Made by a program: the position numbers and the translations under genes. A DNA stretch of 64,000 bases from JAPHTQ01 sp050302275 (GTDB taxonomy: Bacteria; Pseudomonadota; Gammaproteobacteria; Thiohalomonadales; Thiohalomonadaceae). The stretch spans positions 1 to 64,000 of the forward strand of contig JBNLAT010000010.1 of the NCBI GenBank assembly GCA_050302275.1. Direction: 5' to 3'. The notes beneath the pieces are model-generated. The model was given only the letters and a program-made list of their open reading frames with translations. It was not told the DNA's origin and made no database searches. Shown here one piece after another: positions 26,096 through 35,133 of this stretch; position 1 is the stretch's first letter; every line of letters starts with the position of its first letter.

Positions 26096-28087
26096 ATGAA
26101 ACACCACAGCAAAAAAACAGTCGCCTTTTTAATTCTCGCCGGCCTGCTTATTGGTGCGGAACCGCTGTATGCGGTAACCATGCACGATGCCAAAGTCGCA
26201 GCGCGGATGCGCGACTATCCGAAGATGGCCAGTATTCTCAAACAGCTGGCAGCGCGTAACGATAGCGAGGCGCAGTATCAGCTGGCCAATCTCTATCGCA
26301 GCGGTCGCGGTGTGCCGCAGGACCTTGATGAAGCGGCGCGCTGGGCGCGCAAAGCGGCCGATCAGGGACATGCCAAGGCGCAATATCTGTTGGCGGAACT
26401 CTGTCAGAAGGGTGTCGGTTGTAAGTCGGAAAGTGAGGCCAAGCGTCTCTACGAACGTTCCGCAGCCAAGGGCTATGACCTGGCCAAAGAGAAGATGAAA
26501 GGCGGTCCGACAACCATCGAGATCACCAAGGATTCAGATGACCAATTACGTTCGGCGGCCCGTCGTGGCGCACTGATTGAAGTTGAGCAACTGCTCAATG
26601 CCGGGGTGAAGGTTGACAGTCAGGATGCCAATGGTCGTACCGCACTGATCGAGGCAGTGGAAAACAAGCAGGTCGACGTGGTGCGCAAACTGCTCAAGGC
26701 AGGCGCTTCTCCCAATCGTTCCGATAAATTTGGAGATACTCCGTTGCGTCTGGCGGCGCTGAGCGGCAGTTCGCGCACGGTCATTCTTTTGCTGAATGGC
26801 GGTGCGCATGCCAACTCGGCGGATAAATACGGTAATACGCCGTTGTTGCTGGCAGCGAATGCAGGTAATACCGCTGTGGTGAAGGTGTTGCTCGGCCGCA
26901 AGGCAAACCCGAACAAGGCCAACAAGAAGGGCGATACGCCGATGGCTGCCGCTCTGCGCAAAAAAGACGATGAGATGATCGCCGCGCTGGATAAGGCGGG
27001 TGCGCATAAGCCCAAGGAGCTTAAGGCCAAGCGAGTGGTCACTTCGGTTAAGGTGACCGGCGATGAAGCCAAGCTTTACGCCGGTTGGCCGCCGCTGACT
27101 ATTGCCTCATGGCAGGATCAGCCCTCGCGAGTGAAAGCGCTGTTGTCTAAAGGCGCGAAGGTTAACGCCCGTGACAAGGACAAGCATACCGCCCTGACCC
27201 GTGCCGCCTGGCGCGGTAGCGATAAGGTCGTCGATATCCTGCTCAAGGCCGGTGCCAATGTGAAGTTGAAGGACAGTAACGGACGCACGGCACTGCTTTG
27301 GGCGGTTGCTGAAAAGGTTCACCCTAAAGTGGTTAAGCTGCTGCTGGACAAAGGTGCCGATCCGAATGACCTCGATGCCGATGGTCGTAGTGTGCTCTCC
27401 TATGTGGTGGATCACAAAAATCACGAAGCACTGACAATGCTACTGAAGGCCGGAGCCAATCCTTCACACAAGGAGAAGGATGGTACTACGCCGCTGATTC
27501 GCGCCGCGCGCAAGGGTGATGCTGAATCGGCCCACCAGTTGCTGGAAGCTGGCGCCAATCTGGATGCTCATGATGATCACCAGCGCGATGCCGCCTGGTA
27601 TGCCGCAGACAGTGGTAACGAGCAATTGCTGAAGAACCTGCTGGATCATGGTGGCAAAACCTTTGCCTCCGATCGTCACGGACATACCGCACTGGAGCGT
27701 GCCGCCTACAACGGTAACGATGGTTGTCTGTCACTATTGTTGACCAGCGGTGCTATCCCCACCCACACCACTGCCGATGGCAACACGGCACTGACGTTGG
27801 CAGCAGAGCAGGGTAAGTACAATGCGGTAAAACTGCTGCTCAAATACAAGGCGCCTATCGATGCGCGTAACGATAACGGTAACAGTGCACTGATGTTGGC
27901 GGCCAAGGGTGGCCATGCCGCGGTAGTCAATGAACTGCTAAAAGCGGGCGCCGATCCCTTTATGCTCAACAAGCAACGCATGACCGCGCAGGATATGGCG
28001 GAAGAGGCGGGGCATAAGGATGTGGTGGAGATCCTCTCGAAACATCCGGGGAAGAAGATTAACTGGATGAAGTTTATCACCGGTTAG
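26096..28087 (+). CDS. exported Sel1-repeat and ankyrin-repeat protein
   Basis: Protein of 663 residues with a signal peptide ending near PLYA-VTM, so probably periplasmic. Residues 55-130 hold two Sel1-like repeats (AQYQLANLYRSGRGVPQDLDEA, AQYLLAELCQKG). From about 150 to the end there are roughly 15 ankyrin repeats of 33 residues, with the pattern G.TAL..A...G...VV..LL.AGA, interrupted by a linker near 310-325. Both repeat types bind proteins, so a scaffold or partner-docking role is likely. The start is 2 bp after the flavoprotein stop, implying one transcript. Its presence next to the multihaem genes suggests a structural role in that complex, which is inference. Confidence 0.85.
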   Translation: MKHHSKKTVAFLILAGLLIGAEPLYAVTMHDAKVAARMRDYPKMASILKQLAARNDSEAQYQLANLYRSGRGVPQDLDEAARWARKAADQGHAKAQYLLAELCQKGVGCKSESEAKRLYERSAAKGYDLAKEKMKGGPTTIEITKDSDDQLRSAARRGALIEVEQLLNAGVKVDSQDANGRTALIEAVENKQVDVVRKLLKAGASPNRSDKFGDTPLRLAALSGSSRTVILLLNGGAHANSADKYGNTPLLLAANAGNTAVVKVLLGRKANPNKANKKGDTPMAAALRKKDDEMIAALDKAGAHKPKELKAKRVVTSVKVTGDEAKLYAGWPPLTIASWQDQPSRVKALLSKGAKVNARDKDKHTALTRAAWRGSDKVVDILLKAGANVKLKDSNGRTALLWAVAEKVHPKVVKLLLDKGADPNDLDADGRSVLSYVVDHKNHEALTMLLKAGANPSHKEKDGTTPLIRAARKGDAESAHQLLEAGANLDAHDDHQRDAAWYAADSGNEQLLKNLLDHGGKTFASDRHGHTALERAAYNGNDGCLSLLLTSGAIPTHTTADGNTALTLAAEQGKYNAVKLLLKYKAPIDARNDNGNSALMLAAKGGHAAVVNELLKAGADPFMLNKQRMTAQDMAEEAGHKDVVEILSKHPGKKINWMKFITG

Positions 28088-28110
28088 AAATTCTACTCAG
28101 AGCGGTGTGA

Positions 28111-28217
28111 TGCGGCGTTGAAGTCTCCCTCAGAATGCTCATTTACTTACATGTAAACTGCGCTTCATCGGTCGATTTCACCTTGCCTGACACTCGTCTG
28201 AGCGAATTTCAACAGCC
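28111..28217. repeat. 107-bp nested palindromic intergenic element
   Basis: Nested complementary arms are spaced to form one long stem-loop: GTTGAA near 28117-28122 with TTCAAC at 28208-28213, CTCAGA (28129-28134) with TCTGAG (28197-28202), and an inner TTTAC/GTAAA around the palindrome TTACATGTAA (28147-28156). I see no coding potential. It lies between the ankyrin stop and a separate intrinsic terminator. Its design resembles short mobile palindromic elements scattered between bacterial genes, but copy number cannot be judged from one window. Confidence 0.55.
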
Positions 28218-28220
28218 AAT

Positions 28221-28260
28221 AAAAAACGGGCTGCGCAATTTACTGTGCAGCCCGTTTTTT
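28221..28260. terminator. bidirectional intrinsic terminator
   Basis: A 14-bp perfect stem AAAAAACGGGCTGC/GCAGCCCGTTTTTT encloses a 12-base loop. With A runs on one side and T runs on the other it can stop transcripts arriving from both the ankyrin gene (plus) and the ABC permease gene (minus), which converge here. Confidence 0.93.
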
Positions 28261-28278
28261 CTGCGTGTAATAAATTGA

Positions 28279-29052
28279 TTAGCCGCGTAATCCTACGCCA
28301 CGTTTTAACAGCCACAGACTGTAGCTATAGAGCGCAACAATAAACAGGATGATGACCGTATAGGCGGTCAGCAGATCGATATCGCTGATCCCCAGCATGC
28401 CGTAACGAAAAGTGTTAATCATGTAGAGGATCGGATTGCCCAGGGATATGGTCTGCCAGATCCCGGGCAACATATGTACCGAATAAAAAATACCACCCAG
28501 ATAGGTTAGAGGTACCAGTACGAAGGTGGGAATGATGGTGATGTCATCGAAGCTGTTAGCGTAGATGGCATTGATAAAACCACCGAGTGCGAAAAGGATC
28601 GAGGTTAGCAGCAGGACGCTGAGTGTGACCCAGATGTTATGCAGTTGCAGATCGACGAAAAAAGCAGCGACGACGGTCACCATGGCGCCGACGATCAATC
28701 CCCGTGCAACACCCCCCGCAACAAAACCGATCAGGATCAGTGATAACGGGATCGGTGCGATAAGCAGTTCTTCCACGTAGCGCTGGAATTTGGAGCCGTA
28801 AAAAGAGGAGACCACATTGGCGTAGGAGTTGCTGATCACGGTCATCATGATCAGGCCGGGGACGATAAAGTCCATGTAGCTATAACCGGAGATCGGTGCC
28901 AACTGGCTGCCGATCATCTTGCCGAAGATCACGAAATAGAGTGCGGTGGTGATCATCGGCGGCAGAATGGTCTGTACCCAGATACGCAGAAAGCGGCGCA
29001 TCTCCTTGATCAGTATGGTTGCGAAGGCGACACGGTAGAGGCGCAGATTCAT
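28279..29052 (-). CDS. ABC-2 type exporter permease (YadH-like)
   Basis: 257-residue inner-membrane permease with six helices of the ABC-2 family. Features such as RRFLRIWVQTILPPMITTALYF, the MDFIVPGLIMMTVI segment and the late VPLTYLGGIFYSVHMLP resemble E. coli YadH. The substrate is unknown. It overlaps the ATPase gene by 4 bp, so the two form one exporter. Confidence 0.88.
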   Translation of the reverse strand: MNLRLYRVAFATILIKEMRRFLRIWVQTILPPMITTALYFVIFGKMIGSQLAPISGYSYMDFIVPGLIMMTVISNSYANVVSSFYGSKFQRYVEELLIAPIPLSLILIGFVAGGVARGLIVGAMVTVVAAFFVDLQLHNIWVTLSVLLLTSILFALGGFINAIYANSFDDITIIPTFVLVPLTYLGGIFYSVHMLPGIWQTISLGNPILYMINTFRYGMLGISDIDLLTAYTVIILFIVALYSYSLWLLKRGVGLRG

Positions 29053-29969
29053 TTGTTCACCCCGCTCTCTACCAGATCGAGGAACAGCTCTTCCAGACGG
29101 TTGGCCTTGTTGCGCATACCGACGATCTCCAGCCCTTGTTGGCCGAGGAGTTCGAACAGACGATTCAATCCCTGCTCGCGTCGGATCTCTACTTCCAGCG
29201 TCTGCTCATCGGTCAACACACAGGGATAGTCGTCGAGAGCGGGCGGCTGTTGCAGCGGCTGTTTCAGATCGAGGATCACCGTCTCCTTGTCCAGTTTACT
29301 GATCAAGGCACGAATACTGGTGTTTTCAATGATCTGACCCTGATCGATAATCGCTACATTACGGCACAACTGTTCCGCTTCTTCCAGGTAATGGGTGGTG
29401 AGGATAATGGTGGTGCCGCGACGATTGACCTCACGCAGGTATTGCCACATGGAGCGGCGCAGTTCGATATCGACCCCTGCGGTCGGTTCGTCGAGGATTA
29501 GCAGCTTCGGATCGTGTACCAGAGCACGGGCGATCATCAGTCGCCGTTTCATTCCGCCCGAAAGAGCGCGCGCCATGGTTCGGCGTTTTTCCCACAGGCC
29601 AAGTTTTTTCAGTGATTCCTCGGCCCGTTCTTTCGCCTCGGCCTTGGGTACGCCGTAGTAGCCTGCCTGATTGAGCACCACCTCTTCCGCCGGTTCGAAC
29701 ATATTGAAGTTGAACTCCTGCGGTACCAGGCCGAGGTAGCGTTTGACCTTCATCGGTTCCCGTTCCAGGTCAGCGTCGAATACCTGCACGCTGCCCGCGC
29801 TTCGGTTAACCAGCGAGGTGATGATGCTGATGGTGGTCGATTTGCCTGCACCGTTCGGTCCCAGCAGGGCGAAAAAGTCCCCCTCTTCGACGGTCATGTC
29901 GATACCTTTGAGGGCTTCAAAGCCGTTGCTATAGGTTTTTTTCAGTCCGCTGAGTTTGAGGGCGTGCAT
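29049..29969 (-). CDS. ABC exporter ATPase (YadG-like)
   Basis: 306-residue ATP-binding subunit paired with the ABC-2 permease. Walker A GPNGAGKST, signature LSGGMKRR, Walker B LLILDEPTAGVD and the H-loop TTHYLEEAEQL are all intact. A C-terminal extension of about 80 residues follows, as in YadG and other CcmA/DrrA-like ATPases. I chose ATG 29969 (MHALKLSGLKKTYSNG), since the longer frame adds a Cys/Arg-rich segment with no homology. Substrate unknown. Confidence 0.9.
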   Translation of the reverse strand: MHALKLSGLKKTYSNGFEALKGIDMTVEEGDFFALLGPNGAGKSTTISIITSLVNRSAGSVQVFDADLEREPMKVKRYLGLVPQEFNFNMFEPAEEVVLNQAGYYGVPKAEAKERAEESLKKLGLWEKRRTMARALSGGMKRRLMIARALVHDPKLLILDEPTAGVDIELRRSMWQYLREVNRRGTTIILTTHYLEEAEQLCRNVAIIDQGQIIENTSIRALISKLDKETVILDLKQPLQQPPALDDYPCVLTDEQTLEVEIRREQGLNRLFELLGQQGLEIVGMRNKANRLEELFLDLVESGVNK

Positions 29970-30168
29970 GGCAATTGATGGGTAAAACAGCAAGGGGCTG
30001 AGTCTACCGCAGCGCTTTTGCCTTGTCATGCGGCGCGGGGTGTGACGTAGTCATCAGACCCTGTGGCAGGCGCGTGTTAAAAAGCCCGCGGTTTTTGTGG
30101 TATTTGCTGTGGCTGGCGGTTTTCGCTGGCGAGGAGTGTGACGATGTTGACGATATGGACATCCCTCG

Positions 30169-31203
30169 ATGGGTGATATCAAGGGAGAGATTTTCGACGG
30201 CCGCAGTTCGCGGCATTTTTCCGCGGTACTGAGAGAGAAGGGTAACGGTGAACTACAGCTTTCCTGGGATGAAGGGAGGGCTTCCTATCCGTTGCGCTCG
30301 GTGAAGGTTTCGACGCGTGTGGGCAATACACCGCGTAATCTGGATCTACCCAATGGCTGGAAATTCGAAACCAGCAACAATGATGCGGTCGATGCGATAC
30401 TGGTCAAGCACAAGGCGCACGGCTGGCACAGGGTGGTTTCACTGAATAGTCGTGGTGGCCACCTGTTCTCTTCACTGATGTTTTTCCTGCTGCTTGCCTG
30501 GGGGCTATGGCTGTACGGTGGGGCGTGGATGGCCGCGATCGCGGTGGAGCAGTTGCCACCAGATATTAACGGGACCGCCAGCGAACGCACTCTGCGCTAT
30601 CTGGACGAGCACGCCTTCGGCACCAGTCGGTTGCCGGATCGGTTGCAGAAGCGCTTGCAGGCGCGTTTTGCCGCCATGATCTCGGCAGCCCGCGGTGAGT
30701 ATCAGTTCGAGTTACAGTTTCGCCGCGGCAAGGAACTGCTCGGTGCTAACGCCATCGCGTTACCCTCGGGGACGGTGATTCTAACCGATGAGCTGGTGCG
30801 ACTGGCGCAGAATGATGACGAACTGGAAGCGGTGATGGCCCATGAACTGGCGCATGTGGTCAAACGCCATGCCCTGCAACAGAGTTTGCAACACTCGGTC
30901 CTGAATCTGTTTCTGGCCTTCACCATCGGTAACGTATCGGGTATCGACGAGGCGCTGTCGGAGCTCTATCTGCAGCAGGGCTATGGTGAAGATCAGGAGC
31001 GTGAGGCAGATAGCTTTGCCTACAATTATCTGCGTGCCAATGGCATCGATACCGCCCATTACGCCGATCTTTTGCGTCGTCTGCAGCAGTACAAACAGGT
31101 CAAGCTGGCCCAGTCTGCTGCTGAAGGGTCAGAGGTGTTCGCCTATCCCTTTACCCACCCTGGGATGGAACAGCGGCTGGCCTACTTCAGCAATACGCAG
31201 TAG
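30169..31203 (+). CDS. M48 family zinc metalloprotease, membrane-anchored
   Basis: 344-residue peptidase. An N-terminal beta-rich domain (about 1-85, IKGEIFDGRSSRHF) is followed by one transmembrane helix (about 100-125). The catalytic domain has HELAH as the HExxH zinc motif and EREADSFAYNY supplying the third ligand. M48 proteins of this kind degrade misfolded membrane or envelope proteins. No ribosome site precedes the ATG at 30169, so the exact start is uncertain. It is convergent with the M16 protease gene, with only 14 bp between stops. Confidence 0.88.
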   Translation: MGDIKGEIFDGRSSRHFSAVLREKGNGELQLSWDEGRASYPLRSVKVSTRVGNTPRNLDLPNGWKFETSNNDAVDAILVKHKAHGWHRVVSLNSRGGHLFSSLMFFLLLAWGLWLYGGAWMAAIAVEQLPPDINGTASERTLRYLDEHAFGTSRLPDRLQKRLQARFAAMISAARGEYQFELQFRRGKELLGANAIALPSGTVILTDELVRLAQNDDELEAVMAHELAHVVKRHALQQSLQHSVLNLFLAFTIGNVSGIDEALSELYLQQGYGEDQEREADSFAYNYLRANGIDTAHYADLLRRLQQYKQVKLAQSAAEGSEVFAYPFTHPGMEQRLAYFSNTQ

Positions 31204-31217
31204 CGGGATACGTCAGA

Positions 31218-34136
31218 TTAAAGTTTGACGATCTCCAGTCCCAGACCCTCGTTCTTCGCCAGGGTGGCCGGATCGCTGATCACGGCGATGCTGGCGTTTT
31301 CCGGTTTGAGCCAGGTTTCGGCGACCCGTTTCAGATCCGCCTGACGCACTTCCAGAATGCGTGCGCGGAAGCGGCGACGCTGTTCCGGGGTGCGGCCATG
31401 CAGGTTGCCGTGGAAGGTCTTCTTCGCCTCGCCCGCCGGTGAGCCCGGTTTGTCGATGCTGCTGATCACGCCGAGGATCGCCTCTTCGACCAGGCGCCAT
31501 TCATGATCATTTTCCAGCAGCCACTCTACTGACTTATCAAAATCGGCCAGGGTGTCGGTCAGACGCGGATCGCGATAGGAGAAGAAGCGAAAGGCGCCGC
31601 TGTTGGAGTCGTAACTGGCGCCACCACCGTAGGCACCACCCTGCTCACGGATGGCGCGATGGAGGAAGTTATTACGCAGGAAGCCTGCGAGCACCATCAG
31701 TGCCGGGGCATCGGCATGTTCCGGGGCTACGGTGGGGAAGGCCTTGGCGCAGAAGTTGACCTGGGTTGAGGTTGACCAGGCCTGTTGCAACTGCCCGTTC
31801 GACGCAGCGGCGTGGAAGCGTTCGCCAGCGTTAACCGAGCCCTCCTGCCACAGCTGTTCGATCGTACGGGTAACATCTCGCTGCTCCGCCTCCTCGCCGA
31901 TCAGCAGTAGCTGTCGCGGTGCATTGAGCAGGATGCTGCGGATCTGTTCCAGTTTGGCAGCAAAGGCCTGCAGATTTCCCTGATCGTCGAGACTGTCATC
32001 CAGCGCCTTGAGCGCCTTGATCCCGGCCAGTCCGCTCCAGCGATGGCTGAGTGCGGCGTTGGGTGCGAGGCCGCTGCCAGCAGCGCTCATTGCCAGGCTG
32101 TGGCCAGCACTGGTGACTCGCTGTTCACGGTAGGTGCGTTCCTGTGCCACCAATTCGCGGATGCGCGATAGCTCATCGAAGCGGGCGTTGCGGAAGGTCT
32201 CTAGCATCATCCCGGCCAGTTCGCCCTGATTCCGGTTCAGCGCCTTGCCCGAGAGGGTGAAGACGCTACGGTCTTTCAGGACGTTATCCACCTCACCGCG
32301 GATGGCGACATTGGCGCCAATACCGCCGGTGACTGCGGCCTGTTTCGCCTGGGCCTGCAGATAGTCGAAATCGCCGTAACCGGTTTCGGTGACGATGTCG
32401 CAGAAGATCGGCAGCAGTTCGACCAGCTCCTGTTCCATCGGCGGCAGGTCCAGTACCAGTTGCTGGTAGACCAGGCCGTTAGTGCCACGGGCAAACCAGG
32501 TGGCGGGCATGCCGCCGAGTGAGTGTTCGCTTCCTTCGGGGATGGCGAGATCGGTGGGGATATCCTCAAGGCCAACTTTGGGTAGTTGCTCTGGATCATC
32601 CTGGCTGTTCTGCCGCTGCAGCAGCTTGGCGGCCATTTCGATTACCCGCTGTTTCTCGGCATCGTCCATCGCCGCCTTCATCTTCGCCAGGCGTTCGCTT
32701 TCGCGTACGCTGCGTTCGGCGCTGAGGTTCGGATCCGGGCGCATGACCAACCGTACCCGGTGCGGGTTATCCAGCAGTTCCCGGGCCAGTCCTTTAATGA
32801 AGGCCGGATCCGCGATCTGCTGACGCAGCTTCTCCAGGATCGGATCGATATCCAGCACCTCGGCCACGTCGGCACCGTGCAATACCGGGCCGAGGGCGTT
32901 GACCATCAGGTGCAGGCCGAAGGGGAAACCATCGCCGCTGATCTCGCGCTGGGAGAGTTCCAGTTGGTGCAGCACTGCCTCGACCATCGACTGTTCGACA
33001 CCGTTCTCCGCCACCTCGCGCAGCACGTCGAGCACCAGCTTCTCCACCGCCTCGGCGTGTTCCGGGTTGGAGCCCTCAAGGCCGGCAGCAAAGATCATCT
33101 CACGGTTGGAGTCGGAGAGACCGCACATGGGCGAGGGTGAGCTGCCCAGGTCCGAGGTTTCCAGGGCGTGGCGTAGCGGCGAGGCGCTGTTGTCGAGCAA
33201 CACACCGGAGAGCAGGTGGGCACGCATCACCGCCTCGGCGTCTATGCTCCGATCCATCAGCCAGCCGAGGACGATATGGGTCTTGTCCGAGATGTCCTCT
33301 TCACCGTCGAGGGCGTAGCGATCTTCCACCTCGACCGGTTTGCTGTAGCGTTTTTCGTCCGGTACGGAGATATCCATCTCCAACGCCTCGAAGGGTGCCA
33401 GTGCGCCCTCCTCGAAGCGGGCCTGCTGCTCGGCGGCGGGGATGTCGCCGAAGGTCATAAATACCGCGTTGCTTGGATGGTAGTGGTGCGCGTGGAACTC
33501 CTTAAGCTGTTCCCAGGTGAGATCCGGGATGCGTTCCGGGTCGCCGCCCGAGTTGTGGTGGTAGGTGATGGTCGGATAGAGCTCGCGGGTCAGCGACTGA
33601 TAGAGCGCCGAAGTGGGTGAGCTCATCGCGCCTTTCATCTCATTGAACACCACCCCTTTAAAGACCAGATCCGATTCCGGGTTGTCCGCTTCAGCGAACT
33701 CCACCCGGTGGCCCTCCTGCAGGAAGTCCAGTTCATCCAGATTGGGGTGGAACACGGCGTCGAGATAGACGTCGAGCAGGTTATCGAAATCCTTGCGATT
33801 GCGGCTGGCGAAGGGGTAGGCGGTCCAGTCAGCAGCGGTAAAGGCGTTCATAAAGGTATTCAACGAACGCCGGGTCATCATGAAGAACGGGTCGCGTACC
33901 GGATATTTTTTACTGCCGCAAAGACTGGTGTGTTCAAGGATGTGCGCGACCCCGGTGGAATCCTGCGGTACGGTACGGAAGGCCACCATAAAGGCATTCT
34001 GATCGTCGTCCGCTGCCAGGTGAATGTGTACCGCACCGGTCTTGCTGTGGCGGAACTCCTGGATGTCGACATCGATCGACGGAATGCGGTGACTGCGCAG
34101 ATACTCGAAAGAGGGGTGGCTTTGCGGGTGGCTCAT
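31218..34136 (-). CDS. M16C insulinase-family peptidase (PreP-like)
   Basis: 972-residue zinc peptidase of the presequence protease type, which degrades free peptides in a closed chamber made of two halves. The inverted zinc motif is HILEH near residue 64, followed by KKYPVRDPFFMMTRRSLNTFMNAFTA, a hallmark of PreP. The length fits four M16 domains with a helical linker. No signal peptide is seen, so cytoplasmic peptide recycling is likely. It appears monocistronic, and it converges on the M48 gene. Confidence 0.92.
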   Translation of the reverse strand: MSHPQSHPSFEYLRSHRIPSIDVDIQEFRHSKTGAVHIHLAADDDQNAFMVAFRTVPQDSTGVAHILEHTSLCGSKKYPVRDPFFMMTRRSLNTFMNAFTAADWTAYPFASRNRKDFDNLLDVYLDAVFHPNLDELDFLQEGHRVEFAEADNPESDLVFKGVVFNEMKGAMSSPTSALYQSLTRELYPTITYHHNSGGDPERIPDLTWEQLKEFHAHHYHPSNAVFMTFGDIPAAEQQARFEEGALAPFEALEMDISVPDEKRYSKPVEVEDRYALDGEEDISDKTHIVLGWLMDRSIDAEAVMRAHLLSGVLLDNSASPLRHALETSDLGSSPSPMCGLSDSNREMIFAAGLEGSNPEHAEAVEKLVLDVLREVAENGVEQSMVEAVLHQLELSQREISGDGFPFGLHLMVNALGPVLHGADVAEVLDIDPILEKLRQQIADPAFIKGLARELLDNPHRVRLVMRPDPNLSAERSVRESERLAKMKAAMDDAEKQRVIEMAAKLLQRQNSQDDPEQLPKVGLEDIPTDLAIPEGSEHSLGGMPATWFARGTNGLVYQQLVLDLPPMEQELVELLPIFCDIVTETGYGDFDYLQAQAKQAAVTGGIGANVAIRGEVDNVLKDRSVFTLSGKALNRNQGELAGMMLETFRNARFDELSRIRELVAQERTYREQRVTSAGHSLAMSAAGSGLAPNAALSHRWSGLAGIKALKALDDSLDDQGNLQAFAAKLEQIRSILLNAPRQLLLIGEEAEQRDVTRTIEQLWQEGSVNAGERFHAAASNGQLQQAWSTSTQVNFCAKAFPTVAPEHADAPALMVLAGFLRNNFLHRAIREQGGAYGGGASYDSNSGAFRFFSYRDPRLTDTLADFDKSVEWLLENDHEWRLVEEAILGVISSIDKPGSPAGEAKKTFHGNLHGRTPEQRRRFRARILEVRQADLKRVAETWLKPENASIAVISDPATLAKNEGLGLEIVKL

Positions 34137-34243
34137 AGGACTCTCTAAATAACCGTAAATGATGGAATAACCATTGGGATTGGGGATGCAGTATACAAGG
34201 AATGCACATTGGTTGTGTGGCGATGCACCCTTACAATGATCCT

Positions 34244-35008
34244 ATGGAACTGTTCGATACCCACTGCCACCTCGATGTGGAGGAATTCGACGCCGATCGC
34301 GAGGCGGTGCTGGCCCGTGCGCGTGACGCAGGGGTAATACGGCAGGTGATCCCGGCCATCGATGCTGCCGGTTGGGACCATCTGCTGGCTTTCTGTCGTG
34401 GGGAAGAAGGGCTTTATCCGGCGCTGGGCCTGCACCCCATCTACAGCGATCACCATCGCGATGAAGATCTGGCGCGTTTGCGTCTGCTGCTGGTGAGTGA
34501 ACGACCGGTAGCTATCGGTGAAATTGGCCTCGACTATTTCATCCCTAATCCCGATGTCGAAAAGCAGCAGGCGATCTTCGAGGCACAGTTGGCGTTGGCC
34601 GAAGAGTTCCGCCTGCCGGTACTGCTGCATGTGCGCAAGGCCCACGATCAGGTATTGCAGACCCTCAGGCGTTTCAAACTGGTTGGTGGTATCGCTCATG
34701 CCTTTAGCGGCAGCCTGCAACAGGCTGAGCAGTATCGGGCGCTCGGTTTTCGTTTTGGTTTCGGTGGCATGCTGACCTACGAACGTTCGACTCGGATCCG
34801 TAAGCTGGCCACCGAACTGCCGCTGGAGTCGATCGTACTGGAGACCGATGCCCCGGACATGAGTCCTGCCGCCCATCGCGGTGAGCGCAACAGCCCTGAA
34901 TATCTCCCTCAGGTCGTCGCCGTTCTGGCTGAATTACGTGGCTTGCCGGTGGAGCAGGTAGCGCGGCAGACCACTATGAATGCCATGCAACTATTTGAAT
35001 TGTATTAG
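34244..35008 (+). CDS. TatD family metal-dependent hydrolase (YjjV-like)
   Basis: TIM-barrel metalloenzyme of 254 residues; TatD relatives are metal-dependent DNases. Motifs: DTHCHLD at the N-terminus, GEIGLDYF, LLHVRKAHD, HAFSGSLQQAEQY, and ETDAPDMSP near the end. The HAFSGSLQQAE and TYERSTRIRKL segments are closer to E. coli YjjV than to TatD or YcfH. I chose ATG 34244, which starts MELFDTHCHLD; upstream ATGs at 34202 and 34223 add sequence not seen in relatives. No strong ribosome site is visible for any of the three. Confidence 0.87.
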   Translation: MELFDTHCHLDVEEFDADREAVLARARDAGVIRQVIPAIDAAGWDHLLAFCRGEEGLYPALGLHPIYSDHHRDEDLARLRLLLVSERPVAIGEIGLDYFIPNPDVEKQQAIFEAQLALAEEFRLPVLLHVRKAHDQVLQTLRRFKLVGGIAHAFSGSLQQAEQYRALGFRFGFGGMLTYERSTRIRKLATELPLESIVLETDAPDMSPAAHRGERNSPEYLPQVVAVLAELRGLPVEQVARQTTMNAMQLFELY

Positions 35009-35133
35009 ATAAACATCTTTCTCCTTTCTCTTGTCAACCGATTCGTCGCTGCCGCGTTATACGGGGTGAGAGTAGATGAAGTCATTGTCTGTTTTGCAGT
35101 GGCTTCCAATAACCCCCCAACAGGAGAACGACG

